NCBI GenBank assembly: GCA_944320595.1
Contig: CALUIB010000001.1
Location: forward strand, 1 to 64,000
Length of the DNA: 64,000 nt
Direction: 5' to 3'
From: an uncultured Muribaculaceae bacterium
Lineage (GTDB): Bacteria > Bacteroidota > Bacteroidia > Bacteroidales > Muribaculaceae
Of the stretch, positions 16,441-23,103 are shown one piece after another. Positions within the stretch are counted from its first letter, which is position 1, and each line of letters opens with the position of its first letter. Both the position numbers and the translations under genes were made by a program. The notes under the pieces were generated by a model. The model did no database searches and was not told where the DNA came from. It saw only the letters and a list, made by a program, of their open reading frames with translations.

Positions 16441-18051
16441 TTATTTGAACGTGTCGGGCAGGTCGTTCTCATATAGCACAGTGTCGCCAGCACGGGCTAT
16501 GCCGAGCATCATTTTTTGCGCCTCGGCAAATGTGGCGGCGGTGCGCACGTCGAGTTTCGCCGACTGCTGTTTACGTTTGATACCTGATAGTATAGCCTCG
16601 CGGTTGTATTCGCCCACGATGATTGCCACGTCGCATGTTTCGGCTATGTGTTCGCCGAAGAGCTCGTTGTAGTGTTCCTGTTTTTGCCCGAGTTCTATCA
16701 TTCCCGGGGTGATGACTATGCGGCGGCCACCGGTCATGCCTGCGAGCACGTCAAGGGCCATGCGCGAGCCGTCGGGGTTGGAGTTGAAGGCATCGTCGAT
16801 TATGGTGATGCCGGCAGGAGTGCGTTTCACGTTGAGGCGGTGTTCAACTTGCTCGATTTTGCTCACGGCATATTGTATCTTGCTGTCGGGCACGCCAAGG
16901 CGCATTGCCATGATGACGGCGGCAATCAGGTTGGAAATATTGCATTCTCCCACAAGGCGTGTGGTTAGTTCTATCGATTTGCCTTCGCCCACCACCTTGA
17001 ACGACGTTCCGCGTGCCGAGTATGTTACATCTTCGGCGTGATAGTCGCTGCCATCGGCGGGTTTCACGGTGTAGCGTTTCACTTCCACGTTCTTCACCGG
17101 GCGGTTGGCCACGTATGGGAAATCGTTGTTGAGTACGCCGAAACCGTCGGCGGGCAAGGCATCGATAAGTTCAAACTTGGTGCGCTGCACATTCTCGATG
17201 GTCTTGAACGATTCCAAGTGCTGTTCGCCCACGGCTGTCACTATGCCGTACTGGGGGTGCACTATGTCGCAAATTTCACGAATGTCGCCAATGTTCTTTG
17301 CCCCCATCTCCACAATGAAAAGGTTGTTGTAGGGCTGTAGCATTTCGCGCACGGTACGTACAACGCCCATGGGCGTATTGAAACTGCCTGGAGTCATCAA
17401 TACCGAGTATTTTTCGCTGAGTATGCGGTACAGGTAGTGCTTGGTGCTCGTTTTGCCATAACTGCCGGTGATGCCTACTACCGTCATGCCGGGCATTTGG
17501 GCAAGGATGCGGCGTGCGTCGTCGATATAGCGGTTGTTTATGGCTTTTTCCACCGGCTTGAGCAACCAGTTTACCCCAAGCGTTATTGCCGATGACAGTG
17601 CCGTTGCAAGCATCATTACGAGTGCAAAGGTGTGCAATATGCCTATGCTGTCGGCACTGCTGTAAAATATTGCTGCCAGTGCGGCCACCAACCATGTGAG
17701 CAGGTTGACGGAGGCGAAAAGCCTCCACACGCGCTTGGTGAACACGAGCGGTTTCTTCGACTTGCGTGTCATAATCACCACGCACTCGATGGCCATGATT
17801 GCAAGCACTATGCCCACTACGAATATCGATTGGGCAAACATGGAAATCATCAGTATGAATAGTGCCGCATTCAGCAGGCGGCGTGGCGACAGGGTGTCGC
17901 CGCTTGTGGTTATCCACCGCGAGTAACGCTCGTTGCGGTAGGAGTTTTGTTGCAGCATTTGCAAGTCGCGGGTTACGACTGTGCCAAACAGCACCACCGA
18001 CACTGCGGCGAGCAGTGCGTATATTGTGATTATAATTCCGAGTCCTATCAT
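16441..18051 (-). CDS. membrane-anchored Mur ligase (MurF-like)
   Basis: 536 residues. The first 160 or so are a hydrophobic domain with about five membrane helices (GIIITIYALLAAVSVVLFG, LVAALAAIFYSSADSIGILH and others). After it comes an ATP-dependent Mur ligase: ATP loop GITGSYGKTSTKHYL, then TPGSFNTPMGVVRTV, VEMGAKNIGDI, VTAVGEQHLESF, DDAFNSNPDGSRMALDVLA and TPGMIELG. These are closest to MurF, which adds D-Ala-D-Ala to the UDP-MurNAc-tripeptide, but the usual MurF N-terminal domain is replaced by the membrane part. It lies between ddl and an alpha/beta hydrolase. A standard soluble MurF may exist elsewhere in the genome; if so, this one could serve another substrate. Confidence 0.8.
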   Translation of the reverse strand: MIGLGIIITIYALLAAVSVVLFGTVVTRDLQMLQQNSYRNERYSRWITTSGDTLSPRRLLNAALFILMISMFAQSIFVVGIVLAIMAIECVVIMTRKSKKPLVFTKRVWRLFASVNLLTWLVAALAAIFYSSADSIGILHTFALVMMLATALSSAITLGVNWLLKPVEKAINNRYIDDARRILAQMPGMTVVGITGSYGKTSTKHYLYRILSEKYSVLMTPGSFNTPMGVVRTVREMLQPYNNLFIVEMGAKNIGDIREICDIVHPQYGIVTAVGEQHLESFKTIENVQRTKFELIDALPADGFGVLNNDFPYVANRPVKNVEVKRYTVKPADGSDYHAEDVTYSARGTSFKVVGEGKSIELTTRLVGECNISNLIAAVIMAMRLGVPDSKIQYAVSKIEQVEHRLNVKRTPAGITIIDDAFNSNPDGSRMALDVLAGMTGGRRIVITPGMIELGQKQEHYNELFGEHIAETCDVAIIVGEYNREAILSGIKRKQQSAKLDVRTAATFAEAQKMMLGIARAGDTVLYENDLPDTFK

Positions 18052-18058
18052 ATTAGTG

Positions 18059-18838
18059 TTACGAGTGTTTCATTTCTTCGCTTAAAAAGCTGCGTATTAC
18101 GGCGGCAAATTGGTAGGGATTGTCGAGGAAACTGTAGTGCCCCGCGCCGCTGAATGTTACGAGGCCAGCATCGGGAATAAGGTGTTCCATCTTCCGTGCA
18201 TCGGCCAGCGGGGTGGCGGTGTCGTTTTCCCCCCATACCAGTAGGGTGGGGCATTTTATCATCGGCATCAGGTGGCATAGGTCTTCGTTGACCACGCGGC
18301 TCATTATGCGGCGCATCATGGGCGATGCGTTGTTGTAGTCGCTTGAGCCCACGCGGCGGCGGTAGTTGTCGATTATCTTGTCGGCACGGCTACGTCCCAC
18401 AATTAGTGGCAGCAGGCGGCGGTATGCCTTGTAGCTATATACCTTGAAGTAATACTTCAGGCTGCGGCGCGGTTTCACTCCGGCGGCATCGATAAGCACG
18501 AGCTTGGCCACATCGTTGCGCGAGGCATACATTATGCCCACCCGGCCGCCGAATGAGTGCCCCATCATGATGGGGCGGCTTATGTGCTCGGCTTTCACCA
18601 TCTGTTCCATGATGGCAGTGTATTGCTCCATGCCCCATTCCACGGGAGGCTCGGTGCTGTCGCCAAATCCGGGGAAGTCCACGTTGTAAACGGTGAAACT
18701 GCCGGTGAGCAGCTGCTCTATGCTTGCCAGCGTGGTGTGGTTGCACCCCCAGCCGTGCATGAGTATGACAGCCTGGCTGCCAGTGCCTTCCACCGTGTAG
18801 TGGAGTTCCACGTCTTGTGCCTTTATTACCTTTTTCAT
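18059..18838 (-). CDS. alpha/beta-fold hydrolase
   Basis: 259 residues with the full hydrolase layout: oxyanion HGWGCN near the N-terminus, nucleophile elbow MGHSFGGRVGIM (Ser near residue 95), acid in LVWGENDTATPL and His in GAGHYSFLDNP. Substrate unknown. It is first in the operon with the MurF-like ligase (7 bp apart) and ddl, so a role in cell-wall precursor turnover or removal of amino acid esters or amides is an inference. The promoter at 18860-18892 is close to the consensus. Confidence 0.9.
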   Translation of the reverse strand: MKKVIKAQDVELHYTVEGTGSQAVILMHGWGCNHTTLASIEQLLTGSFTVYNVDFPGFGDSTEPPVEWGMEQYTAIMEQMVKAEHISRPIMMGHSFGGRVGIMYASRNDVAKLVLIDAAGVKPRRSLKYYFKVYSYKAYRRLLPLIVGRSRADKIIDNYRRRVGSSDYNNASPMMRRIMSRVVNEDLCHLMPMIKCPTLLVWGENDTATPLADARKMEHLIPDAGLVTFSGAGHYSFLDNPYQFAAVIRSFLSEEMKHS

Positions 18839-18859
18839 TTCCTTGCCAAAAACAAGTTA

Positions 18860-18892
18860 CAAAATTAGAAACACTTTTCGGCTTACGCAAAA
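18860..18892 (-). promoter_or_regulatory. promoter of the hydrolase/MurF-like/ddl operon
   Basis: The minus strand has TTTTG at 18892-18888 and TAATTTTG at 18867-18860, with 20 bp between. Transcription should begin near 18853, a leader of about 15 nt. Confidence 0.62.
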
Positions 18893-18913
18893 AAATCGCT
18901 CGAAACTGTTTTA

Positions 18914-19069
18914 CGTCAACGACAACCGCAACACCCGGGCAGAGTCAACCGCAACACCCGTTACGACGTGGTGGTGGAAGGGGTGACCCGTGGCGGCGAA
19001 TTGGTGCGCGCCACCACAGCAAATCTCAAAATATTAAAGTTTGAGAAAATAAACAATCTTGTTAAATAA
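18914..19069 (+). pseudogene. C-terminal relic of a second MG2/Plug protein gene
   Basis: The plus strand encodes NRNTRYDVVVEGVTRGGELVRATT (split here: NRNTRYDVVVEG, then VTRGGELVRATT), nearly the same as the C-terminus of the intact gene at 19652-22387 (NRNTRYDVLVEG, VTGDGELVHTTT). It is preceded, in another frame, by VNDNRNTR. A 15-bp direct repeat (18923-18937 and 18946-18960) marks a local duplication that broke the frame. The frame stays open to a TAA at 19067-19069, but similarity ends near 19018. This shows that the locus once held a tandem copy upstream of the precursor gene. Confidence 0.75.
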
Positions 19070-19100
19070 TGACAATTGAAGTATTTTTTGCTGTGAAATA

Positions 19101-19131
19101 TTGCGATTTTGGTATTAAAACTATATCTTTG
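19101..19131 (+). promoter_or_regulatory. promoter of the Cys-rich precursor gene
   Basis: TTG at 19101-19103 and TATCTTTG at 19124-19131 are 20 bp apart. The expected start of transcription, near 19138, gives a leader of about 19 nt to the ATG at 19157. Confidence 0.55.
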
Positions 19132-19156
19132 GGAACAAACATTAAAAAGTAATATT

Positions 19157-19648
19157 ATGAAAAAAATTAGCAAAAAGGACTTGTCGTTAGACAAGGAAAC
19201 GGTTTCGGGACTCAATAGCGATTTGTCGCAAGTGCCTTTTGATGCTCCAACTGATCCTACTTGTGTGACAGGTTGCCAGCAACTGACTTGCCCTGGCCAT
19301 TCTGATGATGAAGAAGCGGGTACGTGTAAAACATTCCAAAGTGTGTGCTTATGTACGAGTGAAAACATGGCATGCCCTAGCGACCCCTGTGTACCAACAG
19401 CATCTCAAGGTCTGTGTTGCGAACTGCCCAAAACAGACGTGTGCGAGAAATATACGGAAAATTTCTGTCCAACGGCGCAAACGTGTGAGTCGGTGCATAT
19501 TTGTCAACACACTATTGATGTTTGCCAAGTGACTGTTATTGAATGTGAGCCGCAACCATATACAGACGAGAATATGGCAGAATCAAAGTGCTTTTGCTAT
19601 GAGGATACAGAAGGGTGTATCACTAAATTGACTTGTGAAGGAGAGTAG
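19157..19648 (+). CDS. Cys-rich lanthipeptide-like (RiPP) precursor peptide
   Basis: 163 residues. Residues 1-30 resemble the leader of Bacteroidota class I lanthipeptide precursors: KKISKKDLSLDKETVSGLN, where LSLDKETVsgLN fits the family pattern. There is no Cys before residue 36. The core has 20 Cys (36, 40, 45, 57, 64, 66, 73, 78, 87, 88, 96, 104, 110, 116, 123, 130, 145, 147, 154, 160), many spaced 5-8 residues apart with Ser/Thr between, as expected for thioether crosslinking. No GG cleavage site, signal peptide or membrane helix is seen. The ATG at 19157 is chosen over 19109 because the leader motif starts there and the promoter lies between. The gene for the MG2/Plug protein follows after 3 bp, then relics of LanC and LanB genes. 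A zinc- or disulfide-rich protein is the alternative. Confidence 0.75.
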   Translation: MKKISKKDLSLDKETVSGLNSDLSQVPFDAPTDPTCVTGCQQLTCPGHSDDEEAGTCKTFQSVCLCTSENMACPSDPCVPTASQGLCCELPKTDVCEKYTENFCPTAQTCESVHICQHTIDVCQVTVIECEPQPYTDENMAESKCFCYEDTEGCITKLTCEGE

Positions 19649-19651
19649 ATT

Positions 19652-22387
19652 ATGAAACGTGTATTTGTTTTATTGTCATTTTTTGCGAGCTTGTTCTCGG
19701 CATTTTCTCAGGGGCTTGCCGATACGTTGTTTGCACGGCTTAATGAGCAGTGCTACGAATATCCGCAGGAGAAAATCCATGTGATGACCGACCGTAATCA
19801 TTATATGGGAGGTGATACGATATGGTTTCGTGGATTCGTTGTTGGGGCATCCACTCATGAGCCAGTGGCAGTAAGCAAATATATGTATGTGGAGCTGCGG
19901 ACGCCTTACAACACTGTTGACCAACGTATCAAGGTGATGGAGCGTGACAGCGTATATGCCGGGTATGTTCCGCTCGACATGAGGGTGCCTGAGGGCGACT
20001 ACACGCTTGTGGCCTACACCAACTTCATGAATAGCGCAGGGGAGGCGTATTTCTTCAAGAAGCCGGTTAACATACGCAACGCCTACTCGCTGCGTATGGA
20101 CCTGTTGTCGCAGTTCGAGTGGGAGGAGGGCGGCGAGCGGCTTGTGTGCCGCATCGACTACCGCGACCGGAGTACCGGCGAGGAGCGCGAGCGGAAGTTC
20201 ACCTACCGCACGATAAAGGATGCCGACTGGCGGCCGAGCTGGCGCAAGAGCGGCACCGAGACTGTGAAGCTCGACCGCGAGGAGTACATGGCTGGCTCGC
20301 TGTTGGTGATGTGCGACGACTATGCCAAGTACATCAGGCTGCCCAAGAACGAGAGCGGATTTGATGTCACGTTCCACCCGGAGGGCGGCTACTTGGTACC
20401 CGGTGAGGAGTGCCGCGTGGCGTTCAAGGCGATAGACAGCTACGGCGACGGCATAGCAGTGCGCGGCCGGGTCGTAGATTCAAGCAATAACGAAGTGACC
20501 CGGTTCGAGAGCCTGCACGGCGGGATGGGTGTGCTGAGGTTCACGCCGCGCCTTGGCGAGGCATACCGTGCGGAATGTGTGGCCCGTGACAGCCTGCGGG
20601 CATCGTTCGCCCTGCCGGCGGTCAACGACAGTGCGGCGGTAGTGTCGGCCTCGCTGCGCGGCGACAGTGTTATAGACCTGCGTGTCAAGGGGCGTTGCCC
20701 CGGCGACGCGGTTGTTGCGATACAGGAGCGCGGGTTGCTGGTGTATGCCGGCAGGCTTGGCGGGCGCCGCGAAGTGAGCATAGGCTGCGGCGGGCTGCAG
20801 AGCGGTGTGGTGCAGGTTCTGCTGCTCGACGGCGCACTGAACGCGCTGAGCGAGCGGCTGCTGTTTGTGAGGGCAGCCGACACCCGCACGGCGGCGGTAA
20901 CGACCGAGAGGCCCACCTACGGCAGCCGCGACAAGGTGATACTGAACCTTAGGCTTGGCGGTTACGCCAATGCCGGTGGCGACGTGGCCGTTTCGGTCAC
21001 CGACCGCCTGTTTGGCGACGAGACGGGCGGCGGCAACATACTGTCGAACCTGCTGCTTCAATCGGAGCTGCGGGGGCACATAGAAAATCCGGCGTATTAC
21101 TTCGAGGCCGACGACAGCGTGCGGCGGGCCTCGCTCGACGCGCTGCTGCTGACGCAGGGCTGGCGGCGTTATGACATCCCTGCCTCTCTGCGCGGCGAAT
21201 ACCAGTACCCGACGGCGGCGATAGAGAAGAGCCAGCAGATAAGCGGCACCGTAAAGAGCCTGTGGCGAGGCAAGCCGCTTGCCGATGCCACGGTGAGGAT
21301 ATTGTCGAAGAAGATAGGCTTTGCCCGTGCGGTGAAGACCGACAGCGTGGGGCGGTTCTACTTCAAGGGCTTTGACAACGTGGATGGCGCCACTTATCAG
21401 TTGGAAGCAGTGAACAAGAAGGGCGACACCGAGAGCAATGTGGAGATAGATTATGACATATACCCAGATATAGAACCGATAGGCGGAATTGTAGATTACA
21501 AGCCGACTACAAATAATGATGGTACTGCCAATAATGATGATGCAGTTGAACAGATGCGACTATCTGCATCGGGCGTGTATAACATAATATTAAACGAGCT
21601 TGTTGTAGAGGGACATGCTCCGCAATTTGGAGACAAATCAATAACCGAAATAATGGCAAGCAAGACTTTCGACGGAGATTATTTTGAAGAAGAAGGTGTT
21701 ACCACTTTAGAAGAAATAATAAGGAAATTGCCAGGCGTGTTGGTGAAAGGCAACGGGGATGTGGTTTACCGCAACAGGCCGGTAATGTTCTTGGTCGATG
21801 AAATGGTGTTTTCCCCTTCGGGAACATCCGACGCAGGCGACATAGTTGCGAATTACGGGGAAAACCGCCGGCGCCGCGCACGTGCCGGCGGAGGGGCAGT
21901 GGCCGAGGCATCATTTGCGGCAGCCATGAGGGCACTTTCTTATCCCACATCTTCTCGTGGTATGTTGAGGGAGGTGGAAGATGCTATCCCCTTCGACATG
22001 ATAAAGCAGGTATCATTCTTGCCGCCGAATGCCACCCTGACATTCTCAATGGAAGGCAATGCGGCTATTGCCATAGACTTGAAGGAAGGAGTGGAGATAG
22101 GAGATGAGAAACCTTACGGCATGAAATATATCATGCCGCTCGGCTACCAGCAGCCTGCCGAGTTTTACAGCCCCAAGTATGCCAAGGATTTCGGCAACAA
22201 TTCCGACGGTGGCGACCTGCGCAGCACGGTTTATTGGGATCCCGACGTGAAGATTGATGCCGATGGCAATGCCATGGTTGAATTTTATGCCAACGACAAC
22301 CGTAATACTCGTTACGATGTGTTGGTGGAAGGCGTTACTGGCGACGGTGAATTGGTGCATACCACGACACAAATCCGTAAACGCTAA
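19652..22387 (+). CDS. exported MG2/CarboxypepD/Plug-domain protein linked to the precursor
   Basis: 911 residues with a signal peptide (KRVFVLLSFFASLFSAFSQG). An MG2-like macroglobulin domain covers about residues 35-135 (KIHVMTDRNHYMGGDTIWFRG, DYTLVAYTNFM). Long beta-rich regions follow, then a conserved LLTQGWRRYD, a carboxypeptidase-regulatory-like domain near residue 530 (ISGTVKSLWRGKPLADATVRIL), and a TonB-receptor Plug-like part near 685-730 (TTLEEIIRKLPGVLVKGNG, NRPVMFLVDEM). It ends YWDPDVKIDADGNAMVEFYA. No beta-barrel follows the Plug. Such proteins occur in Bacteroidota next to peptide-export and lanthipeptide genes; the exact role is unknown. The middle (about 20.1-21.4 kb) is clearly richer in G+C than both ends, hinting at a mosaic gene. 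Confidence 0.85.
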   Translation: MKRVFVLLSFFASLFSAFSQGLADTLFARLNEQCYEYPQEKIHVMTDRNHYMGGDTIWFRGFVVGASTHEPVAVSKYMYVELRTPYNTVDQRIKVMERDSVYAGYVPLDMRVPEGDYTLVAYTNFMNSAGEAYFFKKPVNIRNAYSLRMDLLSQFEWEEGGERLVCRIDYRDRSTGEERERKFTYRTIKDADWRPSWRKSGTETVKLDREEYMAGSLLVMCDDYAKYIRLPKNESGFDVTFHPEGGYLVPGEECRVAFKAIDSYGDGIAVRGRVVDSSNNEVTRFESLHGGMGVLRFTPRLGEAYRAECVARDSLRASFALPAVNDSAAVVSASLRGDSVIDLRVKGRCPGDAVVAIQERGLLVYAGRLGGRREVSIGCGGLQSGVVQVLLLDGALNALSERLLFVRAADTRTAAVTTERPTYGSRDKVILNLRLGGYANAGGDVAVSVTDRLFGDETGGGNILSNLLLQSELRGHIENPAYYFEADDSVRRASLDALLLTQGWRRYDIPASLRGEYQYPTAAIEKSQQISGTVKSLWRGKPLADATVRILSKKIGFARAVKTDSVGRFYFKGFDNVDGATYQLEAVNKKGDTESNVEIDYDIYPDIEPIGGIVDYKPTTNNDGTANNDDAVEQMRLSASGVYNIILNELVVEGHAPQFGDKSITEIMASKTFDGDYFEEEGVTTLEEIIRKLPGVLVKGNGDVVYRNRPVMFLVDEMVFSPSGTSDAGDIVANYGENRRRRARAGGGAVAEASFAAAMRALSYPTSSRGMLREVEDAIPFDMIKQVSFLPPNATLTFSMEGNAAIAIDLKEGVEIGDEKPYGMKYIMPLGYQQPAEFYSPKYAKDFGNNSDGGDLRSTVYWDPDVKIDADGNAMVEFYANDNRNTRYDVLVEGVTGDGELVHTTTQIRKR

Positions 22388-22398
22388 AAATGCTGCTT

Positions 22399-22578
22399 TA
22401 TGGATGGCGTTCGCAATGATATATTGCACGACTTGGCCGAGCAGGTTGCCAGCAGGCTGTAAGCAAAGCGGTATTGCAATTACAGCCTGCTTGGCGGCGA
22501 CTTCGGGGAAATTATGTTTCTGTATTATTGCTCCCGAATAGATGGGCGGTATGAGGCCGTAGCCGATGGGTTGCTTGA
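22399..22578 (+). pseudogene. N-terminal relic of a LanC-like lanthionine synthetase
   Basis: An ATG at 22399 opens MDGVRNDILHDLAEQVASRL, then a TAA, then AKRYCNYSLLGGDFGEIMFL and YYCSRIDGRYEAVADGLLDKM, then a TAG. The middle part fits the LanC-like N-terminal helices of Bacteroidota cyclases (sLlgGdaGeilFlyyysRid). The zinc-binding part is missing. Immediately after, the sequence changes frame into LanB-type sequence. It is broken by two stops and a deletion. The family call is from memory and the match is short. Confidence 0.5.
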
Positions 22579-22950
22579 CAAGATGTAGTTGCCGAAATTG
22601 CCCACATATCGGAATCGCGGACGGGCAACATACTTTTTCGCCCACATATCATGGATTATGAAATAACTTATCTCGTAGGTAATACGCTTGATGACGAGCA
22701 CGTGATACCAGCAAGTGACTTGATGGTGTCGGTGAAAGGACGCAAGGTGGTGCTGCGGTCGCGAAGGCTGCAAAAGGAGATTATTCCGCGGCTAACGTCG
22801 GCCTATAATTACAAGGGCAATACTACTCCTTTGTATCGTTTCCTGTGCGACTTGCAAAGCCAGAATCGTGTGAACGAATTGTTGTTATATGACTTCTTGA
22901 AACGGTTTTACCGCAGCGAGGTGGCACGTGGAAATGTTAGAGTATCGTAA
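22579..22950 (+). pseudogene. internal fragment of a LanB-type lantibiotic dehydratase
   Basis: This frame reads QDVVAEIAHISESRTGNILF, RPHIMDYEITYLVGN, DEHVIPASDLMVSVKG and RKVVLRSRRLQKEIIPRLTS, then AYNYKGNTTPLYRFLCDLQS. These are hallmark stretches of the N-terminal, glutamyl-transfer domain of LanB: SRTGNxxxRP, the RSRRL...IPRLT run and the YRFLCDLQ strand. About 124 codons remain of a protein that is normally far longer; the part after residue 95 or so no longer looks like LanB. A stop at 22576-22578 precedes it. An ATG at 22651 could give a 99-residue peptide, but this is most likely decay, not a functional gene. Confidence 0.75.
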
Positions 22951-22999
22951 AAATAAGTGTATGGAGGCCGAAATGATAGGCACATTAAGCAAAAATCGA

Positions 23000-23007
23000 T
23001 AACTTTG
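23000..23007 (+). promoter_or_regulatory. -7 box upstream of the ABC-F gene
   Basis: TAACTTTG, about 97 bp before the ABC-F start at 23104. No good TTG is seen at the right distance upstream. The rest of 22951-23103 holds nothing I can name. Confidence 0.4.
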
Positions 23008-23103
23008 CACGATTTTATAGCCCTATTAGAGTGTGGAGTTGCGCGTATTGCGTTTCCGCAGGGCAATGATTGTGAATTTAAAAGTCAAGCACTGGTAGAA
23101 TAG

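Noticed and set aside
18923..18960. 15-bp direct repeat as an attachment site or CRISPR repeat
   Set aside because: Only two copies, and explained by a local duplication within the MG2/Plug relic.
20480..21079. 199-codon minus-strand frame
   Set aside because: Antisense to the G+C-rich core of the MG2/Plug gene.
22046..22645. 199-codon minus-strand frame over the lan relics
   Set aside because: Opposite-strand sequence matches nothing I know, while the plus strand reads as MG2/Plug end, LanC and LanB.
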